From Duganella sp. CF517 (GTDB lineage Bacteria; Pseudomonadota; Gammaproteobacteria; Burkholderiales; Burkholderiaceae_D), in assembly GCF_900110275.1 (NCBI RefSeq), contig NZ_FODC01000003.1:124001-188000 (forward strand): DNA of 64,000 bases, read 5' to 3'. Below the pieces are notes generated by a model. That model had not been told where the DNA came from. It worked only from the letters and a program-made list of their open reading frames with translations, and made no database searches. Shown in pieces: positions 44,713 to 51,556 of the stretch (positions are counted from its first letter, which is position 1; every line of letters starts with the position of its first letter). A program made the position numbers and the translations under genes.

Positions 44713-44843
44713 CGCGCCCGCGTCGCCGGTCGCCGCTTGTTTAGCGCATTTACTAAACAGCGCTGCCGGCGCGCCGATTTTGTTGACCAGCAGTCACGGT
44801 GGCGCTATAAACTTGGTTCGTCTCCCACGATGCCAGGAACCCG

Positions 44844-47189
44844 ATGAACGCGACTACCTTACTGCCCGCCGGCGCGCTGCTGCTGTCCTTGTTGATCCCC
44901 TCGATGTCGGCGGCGCAAACCGCGCCCGGCACGCCCGCCGCCGCGGTGAACGTCTTCATCGGCACCGGCGGCGACGGCCACACCTTCCCGGGCGCGGCGC
45001 GCCCGTTCGGCATGATCCAACTGAGCCCGGACACCCAGGTGCGGCCGTTCCGCCAGAGCTACCCGTGGGCCGCCGGTTACCGCTACGAGGACGACAGCAT
45101 CCTCGGCTTCTCGCACACGCACTTTTCCGGCAGCGGCCATTCGGACCTGGGCGACGTGCTGCTGATGCCGTACAGCGGCGAGACCAAGCTGGAGCCGGGC
45201 TATCCCGAGCGGCCCTTTAGCGGCTACCGCTCGCGCTTCAGCCACAAGGACGAGCGCGCGGAGCCGGGCTACTACGCCGTCAAGCTGCTCGACAACGAGG
45301 TCGATGTCGAACTGACCGCCAGCGAGCGCGTGGGCCTGCACCGCTACCGCTACGCGGCCGGCGCGACCGCGAAGGTGATACTGGACCTGCGCAGCAGCAT
45401 CTACGATTACAAGGCCAAGAACCTGTGGTCGCGCCTGCGCGTGCGCGACGACAAACTGGTCACCGGCATGCGCGAGACGCGCGGCTGGGCGGCCGGCCGC
45501 CAACTGTATTTCGCCATCGCGTTCTCGCAGCCGCTGACGGCGCGCGCGCTGCGCAACACGGAGACCGATGTCGAATACAAGGGCTTCGCCAGTCCCGGCA
45601 GCGGTCCCGGCGCCGATCCCAACCTTAAGCCCTTCGTCGAGGGCAAGGCGCTGGTCGGCGCGCTCGAATTCGGCGTGCCGGCCGACGGCAAGCTGCTGGT
45701 GAAGGTGGCGATATCGGCCGTCAGCGAGGAGGGCGCGATCGCCAACCTGGCCGAGATGCCGGGCTGGGACTTCGACGCCGAACGCGCCAGCGCCTCGGCC
45801 GCGTGGAACCAGGCGCTGGGCGCGGTGGCGATCGAGGCGGCCGCGCCGATGAAAACCATGGTCTACACCGCGCTGTACCACAGCATGCTGGCGCCCGGAC
45901 TGTTCATGGACCGCGACGGCCGCTATCGCGGGCCGGACAACGAGGTGCACCAAGCCGACGGCTTCCGCTTCCATTCGACCTTTTCGCTGTGGGACACCTA
46001 CCGCGCGCTGCATCCGCTGCTGACCTTGATCCAGCCGGAGCAGCGCAACGTCGATTTCGTGCGCTCGCTGATCGCCTCGCAGAAGGCCAGCCCGTACGGC
46101 ATCCTGCCGGTGTGGCAGTACCACGGGCTGGAGACGTGGTGCATGATCGGGTACCACGCGGTGCCGGTCATCGCCGACGCCTACATGAAAGGAATGAAGG
46201 GCTTCGACGCCGAGGAGGCGCTCAAGGCCATGACCAGCAGCGCCGAATATGGCCCATACGGCGGGCTGCAGCACTACATGAAGCTTGGCTACGTGCCGAT
46301 CGACCTGGAGCCGGAGGCGGCGTCGAAGACCGTCGAGTACGCGTTCGACGACTGGACCATCGCCCGCATGGCCGAAAAGATGGGCAAGAAGGATGTCGCC
46401 GCGCGCTATTACGAGCGGGCGCTGAACTACCGCAATTCGTTCGACACCAAGACCGGATTCCTGCGCGCCAAAAAATCGGACGGCAAGTTCCGCGAGCCGT
46501 TCGACCCGGTGCGCTCGAACTTCGGCAGCGATTACACCGAGGGCAGCGCCTGGCAATATTCCTGGTATTCGCCGCACGATAACGCCGGCCTGATCAAGAT
46601 GCTGGGCGGCGATGCCGGCCTGCAAAAGAAGATCGACATGATGTTCGACGCCAAGGTCGACGACAACGTCTACGCGCACATGGAGGATATCTCCGGGCTG
46701 ATCGGCCATTACGCGCACGGCAACGAACCGTCGCACCACGTGGCCTATCTGTACAACTACGCCGGCGCCCCGTGGAAGACCCAGCAGCGCTTGACGCAGG
46801 TGGTGGCGTCGCAGTACAACGCCACGCCGCAGGGCTTGTCGGGCAACGACGACCTGGGGCAGATGTCGGCCTGGCTGGCCTTCACGGCGCTGGGTTTCTA
46901 CCCGGTCGCGCCAGGCAGCAACGAGTACGTGATCGGCCGTCCCTTCCTGGATAAGGCGGTGATGAATCTGCCCAACGGCAAGACCTTCACGATCCGCGCC
47001 GTCGGCATGAGCGCCGACAACGCCTATGTCGCCGGCGTGACCTTGAACGGCAAACCGCTGGCGCAAACCTTCCTGCGCCACGAGCAAATCATGGCCGGCG
47101 GCGAGCTGGTGTTTACGATGGACAAACAACCGAATCAGGCGTGGGGCAAGGGTGCGGCGGCGCGGCCGTACACGCAAACGGCGTACTGA
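44844..47189 (+). CDS. Secreted GH92 alpha-mannosidase
   Basis: 781 residues, signal peptide ending at MSAAQTA. The GH92 family is unmistakable: VNVFIGTGGDGHTFPGAARPFGMIQLSPDT, GYRYEDDSILGFSHTHFSGSGHSDLGD, FRFHSTFSLWDTYRALHPLLTL, HGNEPSHHVAYLYNYAGAPWKTQQ and GNDDLGQMSAWLAFTALGFYPVAPGSNEYVIG, which holds the catalytic acid/base region. GH92 enzymes are Ca2+-dependent exo-alpha-mannosidases that trim high-mannose N-glycans or yeast mannan. It is probably periplasmic or secreted. With the glycosylasparaginase operon at 11.5-17 kb it suggests glycoprotein use. Confidence 0.94.
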   Translation: MNATTLLPAGALLLSLLIPSMSAAQTAPGTPAAAVNVFIGTGGDGHTFPGAARPFGMIQLSPDTQVRPFRQSYPWAAGYRYEDDSILGFSHTHFSGSGHSDLGDVLLMPYSGETKLEPGYPERPFSGYRSRFSHKDERAEPGYYAVKLLDNEVDVELTASERVGLHRYRYAAGATAKVILDLRSSIYDYKAKNLWSRLRVRDDKLVTGMRETRGWAAGRQLYFAIAFSQPLTARALRNTETDVEYKGFASPGSGPGADPNLKPFVEGKALVGALEFGVPADGKLLVKVAISAVSEEGAIANLAEMPGWDFDAERASASAAWNQALGAVAIEAAAPMKTMVYTALYHSMLAPGLFMDRDGRYRGPDNEVHQADGFRFHSTFSLWDTYRALHPLLTLIQPEQRNVDFVRSLIASQKASPYGILPVWQYHGLETWCMIGYHAVPVIADAYMKGMKGFDAEEALKAMTSSAEYGPYGGLQHYMKLGYVPIDLEPEAASKTVEYAFDDWTIARMAEKMGKKDVAARYYERALNYRNSFDTKTGFLRAKKSDGKFREPFDPVRSNFGSDYTEGSAWQYSWYSPHDNAGLIKMLGGDAGLQKKIDMMFDAKVDDNVYAHMEDISGLIGHYAHGNEPSHHVAYLYNYAGAPWKTQQRLTQVVASQYNATPQGLSGNDDLGQMSAWLAFTALGFYPVAPGSNEYVIGRPFLDKAVMNLPNGKTFTIRAVGMSADNAYVAGVTLNGKPLAQTFLRHEQIMAGGELVFTMDKQPNQAWGKGAAARPYTQTAY

Positions 47190-47213
47190 GCGTTCGGCGA
47201 CCAGCAGCCAATG

Positions 47214-47264
47214 TCGATCTGATCATAGCGCTTTCCGTTGGGCTGGGTAAGCTGGACTTCTGCC
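47214..47264 (+). promoter_or_regulatory. Shared bipartite upstream element, copy 1
   Basis: TCGATCTGATCA, exactly 20 bases, then GGTAAGCTGGACTTCTGCC, ending 45 bases before the start of orphan-family gene 1. Two other copies at 48663 and 50936 have the same two blocks and the same spacer length, with divergent spacer sequence. It behaves like a promoter for a dedicated sigma factor or activator, or like a conserved 5' leader motif. An 11-nt block (GGGAAGTTCTC, 47274-47284) is also shared with copy 2. Confidence 0.7.
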
Positions 47265-47309
47265 ATATCGGGCGGGAAGTTCTCTTACTCAACCTGGACG
47301 GAGGTTATG

Positions 47310-47729
47310 ATGGATGAATTTGTCTACAGTCTGCTGTTGAAGGGTACGCAGGGATTGACGCTGCTCGGCACGTTGCGCTACCGCTTCACCGATCTCACCG
47401 CCGACGCCCGCGCCCGCGACCTGCAGGCGTTGATGGGTGCGGCGGTCGACCGGCCCACCATCGAGCTGTTCATCTTGCCGGTGGAGGGGACGCTCTCGGT
47501 GCCGCTGCTGACCGGCCTGACGCCGGTGCCGATCAGCGGCATCGGCTTCGGCAGTCCGGCGGGCCTGTTGACGGTGTTGTTCAGCAGCACCGACGAGACG
47601 CGCGGCCTCAGTCTGCAAATCAATCCGATCGACGCCACCCACATCGGCGGCGGCCTGACCTGGAAACCAGGCGAGCCGGGGACGTTGCTGTTCAGTGTGC
47701 TCGGTACGCAGACCGGATTCGCCATGTGA
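47310..47729 (+). CDS. Orphan small-protein family, paralogue 1
   Basis: 139 residues from the second ATG of ATGATG (GGAGG is five bases from it, two from the first at 47307). There is no signal peptide, Cys residue or membrane helix, and no family I recognise. Features shared with the three paralogues are an acidic start (MDEFVYSLLLK), GLTLLGTLRYRFTD, the block VEGTLSVPLLTGLTPVP, STDETRGLSLQIN, and the C-terminal IGGGLTWKPG with FSVLGTQ. The alternating pattern predicts an all-beta fold. It is transcribed alone from element 47214-47264 and is followed by a hairpin at 47752. Confidence 0.85.
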   Translation: MDEFVYSLLLKGTQGLTLLGTLRYRFTDLTADARARDLQALMGAAVDRPTIELFILPVEGTLSVPLLTGLTPVPISGIGFGSPAGLLTVLFSSTDETRGLSLQINPIDATHIGGGLTWKPGEPGTLLFSVLGTQTGFAM

Positions 47730-47751
47730 GCCGAGGGCGGGTGGGACGATG

Positions 47752-47783
47752 GGCGAGGGCGCCACGGGAGTGGCGCCCTCGCC
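47752..47783. terminator. Hairpin after orphan-family gene 1
   Basis: A perfect 14-bp GC-rich stem (GGCGAGGGCGCCAC / GTGGCGCCCTCGCC) with a GGGA loop, between convergent genes ending at 47729 and 47799. It lacks a U-tract but is strong enough to block transcription from either side. Confidence 0.65.
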
Positions 47784-47798
47784 GCATCCGGGCGGCGC

Positions 47799-48512
47799 CT
47801 AGGCCCGGCGTTGACGCAGGGCCGCCGCGCCGATCGCGCCCAGGCCGGCCAGCATCAGCAACGCCGATTCCGGCTCGGGAACGGCGGAGGCCTGGACCCG
47901 CTGGATCGAGGTGAGCGTGCCCCAGAAGGAAACGCCGTACTCGTCGCTCTGGCGGTACCAGCCGCCACCGATGGTCGACACCAGACCCTTGTACGCGGTG
48001 TCGAGCGTCGAGGGCAGTGCCGTCGAGTCGAGGTAGGTGCCGCTGGCATCGTTGAAGCCCAGACCGGCACCCCCGCTGACATCGGGCTGCGCGCCCCCCT
48101 CGTAATTGGTGTTGTCCAGCGAAATGGAGTCGCTGCCGACCGCGTTCACCACCGTCACCGCTCCCATGTAGGCGCTGGCGTAGTTGTTCAGGCCCGACTT
48201 GAAACTGTATTCCATGTTGAACGTGGGCAGCGTGCTCAGGCTGAAGGTGCCGTAGTCGAAGAAAGACGACGGGTTGGCCGCATCAAAGCTGATGCGGCCG
48301 GTCAGTTGATCGTTCACCGCCATGCGATGCCCCGCCAGCTCGGCGCTGTCGACATAGCCGCCCTGGCCTTTCGACAGCGCCATCACCCGGTCGACCACGG
48401 CGGTGAAGGTGTAGGTCACGGTCTCGGCATGCGTCGGGGCGGCGGCCGACAGCAACGCCAGCGCCACCGCGCCGACGCCTGCATTCATCTTGCTTGTCCA
48501 GGTCATAGCCAT
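47799..48512 (-). CDS. PEP-CTERM sorting-domain protein
   Basis: 237 residues, signal peptide (cleavage near THAETV) and a C-terminal PEP-CTERM signal: VPEPESALLMLAGLGAIGAAALRQRRA. The mature part is beta-rich and Gly/Ser/Thr-rich, with one run of aromatic residues (SFWGTL), and is not assignable to a known enzyme. Such proteins are sorted by exosortase to the envelope or matrix. It lies on the opposite strand between orphan-family genes 1 and 2. ATGs at 48512, 48506 and 48488 are possible starts; 48512 is used because GAG lies nine bases upstream. Confidence 0.85.
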   Translation of the reverse strand: MAMTWTSKMNAGVGAVALALLSAAAPTHAETVTYTFTAVVDRVMALSKGQGGYVDSAELAGHRMAVNDQLTGRISFDAANPSSFFDYGTFSLSTLPTFNMEYSFKSGLNNYASAYMGAVTVVNAVGSDSISLDNTNYEGGAQPDVSGGAGLGFNDASGTYLDSTALPSTLDTAYKGLVSTIGGGWYRQSDEYGVSFWGTLTSIQRVQASAVPEPESALLMLAGLGAIGAAALRQRRA

Positions 48513-48662
48513 TCCAATCTCGGTTGTGAAGTAGGGAACTTATTATAATAATTGCACTGAGGAATTGTAAATGTAAAATCGCAAGCGTGCGGGACGTAAG
48601 ATAGCCGCCGTTGCCGATTTGACCGCGCGGCGCGGCGGTGGCGGCGCGCCGCGACTGCAATA

Positions 48663-48713
48663 TCGATCTGATCAGAATGCGTCCGGATTGGCCGGGTAAG
48701 CTGAACTACTGCC
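48663..48713 (+). promoter_or_regulatory. Shared bipartite upstream element, copy 2
   Basis: TCGATCTGATCA, 20 bases, then GGTAAGCTGAACTACTGCC. It lies 73 bases before the start of orphan-family gene 2 and 150 bases past the start of the divergent PEP-CTERM gene. GGGAAGTTCTC follows at 48723-48733 as in copy 1. The first 12-base block is identical in all three copies. Confidence 0.7.
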
Positions 48714-48749
48714 CCTCGGGCAGGGAAGTTCTCGTTGTCACTATTGCCC

Positions 48750-48798
48750 CGCGCATGGTGGCCGCTCAACCCGCATGGAGGTTATGATGGATGAGATT
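48750..48798 (+). repeat. Direct-repeat leader, unit 1 of 2
   Basis: 49 bases spanning the end of the leader, the ribosome site and the first codons of orphan-family gene 2. The same 49 bases recur at 49259-49307 before gene 3, with 44 of 49 identical and no gap. The offset is 509 bases, so gene 3 and its leader look like a tandem duplication of the gene 2 unit. Confidence 0.8.
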
Positions 48799-49236
48799 AT
48801 TTACGATCTGTTATTGAAGAGTCCGCTTGGATTCGCGTTGTTGGGGACGCTTCGTTTCCGCGTTGTTTTCGATGAACCGGCGGCCGGCCGCGGCATCGGC
48901 GATGTGGCGGCGCTATTGACCGCGACGCTGGAGCGGCCCTTCATCACCATGAACGCCCAGGACCTCGAGGGCAGCATCGCGGTACAGTTCCTGACCGGCC
49001 CGCGTCCGTTGCCGGGCGCCGGCCGCATCTTCAGCTTCGACATGACGCCGCTACCGCTGAACGCGCTGTTGAGCGCCGGCGACGCCACGCGCCAGCTGTT
49101 TTTGCAGTTCAGCTTCCTGGACGCCACCCACATCGGTGGCGGCATGTTGTGGCAACCGGGCTCGCCGCAACAAATGAAGTTCAGCCTGCTCGGCACGCAG
49201 CGCCCGTTCGGCATGCCCGCCGACGTCTCCCAATGA
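48787..49236 (+). CDS. Orphan small-protein family, paralogue 2
   Basis: 149 residues from the second ATG (48787), using the same GGAGG-TTATGATG block as its relatives. Shared motifs: MDEIIYDLLLKSPLGFALLGTLRFR, LEGSIAVQFLTGPRPLP (the most divergent form of the central block), IGGGMLWQPG and FSLLGTQRPFG. It carries about 9 extra residues at the C-terminus relative to paralogues 1 and 4. No signal peptide and no known domain. It is followed 59 bases later by paralogue 3, which lacks its own upstream element, so the two are probably cotranscribed. Confidence 0.84.
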   Translation: MDEIIYDLLLKSPLGFALLGTLRFRVVFDEPAAGRGIGDVAALLTATLERPFITMNAQDLEGSIAVQFLTGPRPLPGAGRIFSFDMTPLPLNALLSAGDATRQLFLQFSFLDATHIGGGMLWQPGSPQQMKFSLLGTQRPFGMPADVSQ

Positions 49237-49258
49237 AATTCCCTTCGTCACCGTTGCC

Positions 49259-49307
49259 CGCGCATGGTGGCCATTCAACTTGGATGGAGGTTATGATGGA
49301 TGAGATT
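49259..49307 (+). repeat. Direct-repeat leader, unit 2 of 2
   Basis: Second copy of the 49-base leader block (see 48750-48798), differing at five positions. It supplies the ribosome site and start of orphan-family gene 3. The bipartite element upstream of unit 1 was not copied. Confidence 0.8.
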
Positions 49308-49766
49308 GCCTTTAACATAATACTGACGAGCGGGTTCGGTTTGAGCTTGCCCGGCACCCTGCGCCTGCGCTTCACCGACCTGGACGCGCTGATGCCCAAT
49401 GGCGACATCGGCGCCGTGCTGGCAGGGATCCCGCAGCCGGTGGCCATCGACGTGGCGGTGTTCCAGCTGGTGGGCACGCTGTCGGTGCCGCTGCTGACCG
49501 GCGCGCGCGCGGTGCCGGTGGCGGGCGTCGGCCTGGCCACGGCGGCCGGCCCCATCGGATATGTGCTGGACGGCACCGACCCGGCGCGTCCGCTGCGGCT
49601 GCTGTTCAACAACCTGGAGGTGCAGGACATCGCCGGCGGCCTGGTGTGGCGGGCGGGGCAGCTCGGCCAGCAGATTTTCAGCCTGCTGGGCACCCAGCTT
49701 CCGTTCGGCCTGCAGGGCGATGCGGCCGCGCTCGACGAGGCGGCTCCCCGGGGCGAGCCGGCTTGA
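49296..49766 (+). CDS. Orphan small-protein family, paralogue 3
   Basis: 156 residues from the second ATG (49296). Shared motifs: MDEIAFNIILTSGFGLSLPGTLRLRFTD, LVGTLSVPLLTGARAVPV, GTDPARPLRLLFNN, IAGGLVWRAG and FSLLGTQLPFGL. The C-terminus has a 16-residue acidic/Pro-Gly tail (DAAALDEAAPRGEPA) that the others lack. It is the second gene of a probable two-gene unit with paralogue 2. The 168 bases after it (49767-49934) hold no gene. Confidence 0.84.
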   Translation: MDEIAFNIILTSGFGLSLPGTLRLRFTDLDALMPNGDIGAVLAGIPQPVAIDVAVFQLVGTLSVPLLTGARAVPVAGVGLATAAGPIGYVLDGTDPARPLRLLFNNLEVQDIAGGLVWRAGQLGQQIFSLLGTQLPFGLQGDAAALDEAAPRGEPA

Positions 49767-49934
49767 GGTTCGGCGACCGGCCGCGTGCCGGACTCGCCAA
49801 TGAGCCGGTCGCCGGAGGACCTGTGGCCGTCATCGCGCGCCTGCCCCATGGCGAGGTTTTGCTGCCCGGGCGGGCGTGGTCATGGGACTTGCGCGATGGG
49901 CCCGGGGCCACGCGGATTCCTATGGAAAAGCCCC

Positions 49935-50855
49935 CTAGTATATTTCCGGGACGATGATTTCCGACGGCACCGGGCGGCGCACATAGTCGTCGTGGTACTC
50001 GCGCTCGGGCAGCTGGATCGCCGGATGCTCGACTTCGACGTACGGCATCTGTCCCAGCAAGTGGTGGATGCAGTTCAGGCGCGCCTTCTTCTTGTCCACG
50101 CCTTGCACCACCCACCACGGCGCCTCCGGAATGTGGGTGCGTTCGAGCATGATCTCCTTGGCCCTGGTGTATTCCTCCCAGCGGCGGCGCGACTCCAGGT
50201 CCATCGGGCTCAGCTTCCACTGCTTGAGCGGATCGTGGATGCGGCCGAGGAAGCGCGCGTTTTGCTCCTCGTCCGAGATCGAGAACCAGTATTTGATCAG
50301 CTGGATGCCGGAGCGCGCCAGCATGCGCTCGAATTCCGGCACGGTCTGGAAGAATTCCTCGTATTGCTCGTCGCTGCAGAAACCCATCACGCGCTCGACG
50401 CCGGCGCGGTTGTACCAGCTGCGGTCGAACAGCACGATCTCGCCGGCGGCCGGCAGGTGCGAGGCGTAGCGCTGGAAGTACCATTGCGTGCGCTCGCGGT
50501 TGTTGGGCGCGGGCAGCGCGGCGACGCGGCACACGCGCGGATTGAGGCGCTGCACGATGCGCTTGATGACGCCACCCTTGCCGGCGGCGTCGCGGCCCTC
50601 GAACAGGATCACCACCTTGTGGCCGGTGTGCACCACCCAGTCCTGCAGTTTGACCAGCTCTGCTTGCAGGCGGAACAGTTCGCGGAAGTAGTGGCGGCGG
50701 GCGGCCTTGGCCGCTTCGCTGCGTTCCGTTTCGATGACCAGCTTGGTGACCGGATCGATCTCGCGGTCCTCCAGCTCCATCTCCAGTTCCTCGTCGTAGC
50801 TGTCGGTGAGCTCGCGGTGCACGCGCTCCAGCAAATCTTGCTCGTTCAATTTCAC
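49935..50855 (-). CDS. ppk2: Polyphosphate kinase 2
   Basis: 306 residues, PPK2 family, single-domain. The P-loop is FEGRDAAGKGG, Walker B-like DRSWYNRAGVERVMGF, and the lid region is LGRIHDPLKQWKLSPMD with YTRAKEIMLERTH. The N-terminal 60 residues are acidic (DSYDEELEMELEDREIDP). It transfers phosphate between polyphosphate and nucleoside diphosphates, mostly using polyphosphate to make NTP. Whether it prefers ADP, GDP or AMP cannot be read from sequence here. It is on the minus strand between orphan-family genes 3 and 4; its start is 81 bases from upstream element copy 3. Confidence 0.93.
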   Translation of the reverse strand: MKLNEQDLLERVHRELTDSYDEELEMELEDREIDPVTKLVIETERSEAAKAARRHYFRELFRLQAELVKLQDWVVHTGHKVVILFEGRDAAGKGGVIKRIVQRLNPRVCRVAALPAPNNRERTQWYFQRYASHLPAAGEIVLFDRSWYNRAGVERVMGFCSDEQYEEFFQTVPEFERMLARSGIQLIKYWFSISDEEQNARFLGRIHDPLKQWKLSPMDLESRRRWEEYTRAKEIMLERTHIPEAPWWVVQGVDKKKARLNCIHHLLGQMPYVEVEHPAIQLPEREYHDDYVRRPVPSEIIVPEIY

Positions 50856-50935
50856 GCAGTGCTCCTCGGTGTGGTCCGGGCACAGCTTACGCGCGCAATG
50901 TGACCTGGCGATGACGGATCAATATCGCCCCGATG

Positions 50936-50986
50936 TCGATCTGATCATGATGCGGTCCGCCCGGCTCGGTAAGCTGAACTCCTGGC
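50936..50986 (+). promoter_or_regulatory. Shared bipartite upstream element, copy 3
   Basis: TCGATCTGATCA, 20 bases, then GGTAAGCTGAACTCCTGGC, 49 bases before the start of orphan-family gene 4. Same block sequences and spacer length as copies 1 and 2; the spacer itself is different. The GGGAAGTTCTC block seen after copies 1 and 2 is absent. Confidence 0.7.
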
Positions 50987-51035
50987 TCGCGAGCGAGGCA
51001 GGCATGTTTGCGGTGACTTTACTTGGGAGGTTATG

Positions 51036-51455
51036 ATGGATGAGCTGGTCTATAACTTGTTGTTGAAGAGTCCGAACGGTTTGACGCTGCTCGGCACCCT
51101 GCGCTACCGCTACACGGACCTGGAGGCGCTCAGGGTGGGCGAGCTGTCGGCGCTCATGGAGCAGGCGCAGCAGGTGGACACCTTCGAGTTGTCGCTCTTC
51201 AAGCTCGCCGGCACCTTGTCGGTGCCGTTGCTGACCGGCTTCACGCCGGTGCCGGTCGAGGGGCTCTCGTTCGTCGCGCTGCTGGGGCCGACGCTGACGA
51301 ATTTGCTCAGCAGCACCGATCCGCGGCGCCGCCTCGACATGCAGTTCAACTTCATCGGTAGCAACATTATCGCCGGCGGCCTGCTGTGGCGTCCGGGCGA
51401 GCTGCGCCAGCAGGTGTTCAGTATTTTGGGCACGCGCGCGGCGCTGGGCATGTGA
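51036..51455 (+). CDS. Orphan small-protein family, paralogue 4
   Basis: 139 residues from the second ATG (51036), again with the identical 18-base ribosome-site/start block. Closest in pattern to paralogue 1: MDELVYNLLLKSPNGLTLLGTLRYRYTD, LAGTLSVPLLTGFTPVPVEG, STDPRRRLDMQFN, IAGGLLWRPG and FSILGTRAALGM. No signal peptide, cysteine or membrane helix. Transcribed alone from element copy 3 and ended by a clear intrinsic terminator. Confidence 0.85.
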   Translation: MDELVYNLLLKSPNGLTLLGTLRYRYTDLEALRVGELSALMEQAQQVDTFELSLFKLAGTLSVPLLTGFTPVPVEGLSFVALLGPTLTNLLSSTDPRRRLDMQFNFIGSNIIAGGLLWRPGELRQQVFSILGTRAALGM

Positions 51456-51482
51456 GATGGCCGGCCGCCCGGCCAGGGTACG

Positions 51483-51510
51483 GGGACGCCGGTCGGCGTC
51501 CCTTTTCTTT
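51483..51510 (+). terminator. Intrinsic terminator of orphan-family gene 4
   Basis: GGGACGCC-GGTC-GGCGTCCC followed by TTTTCTTT: an 8-bp perfect stem, tetraloop and U-tract, 27 bases beyond the stop codon. Confidence 0.9.
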
Positions 51511-51556
51511 GGCGGTAATATGAATTGCTGCCGATGTGGGTTGCTGCGAATGTGAG

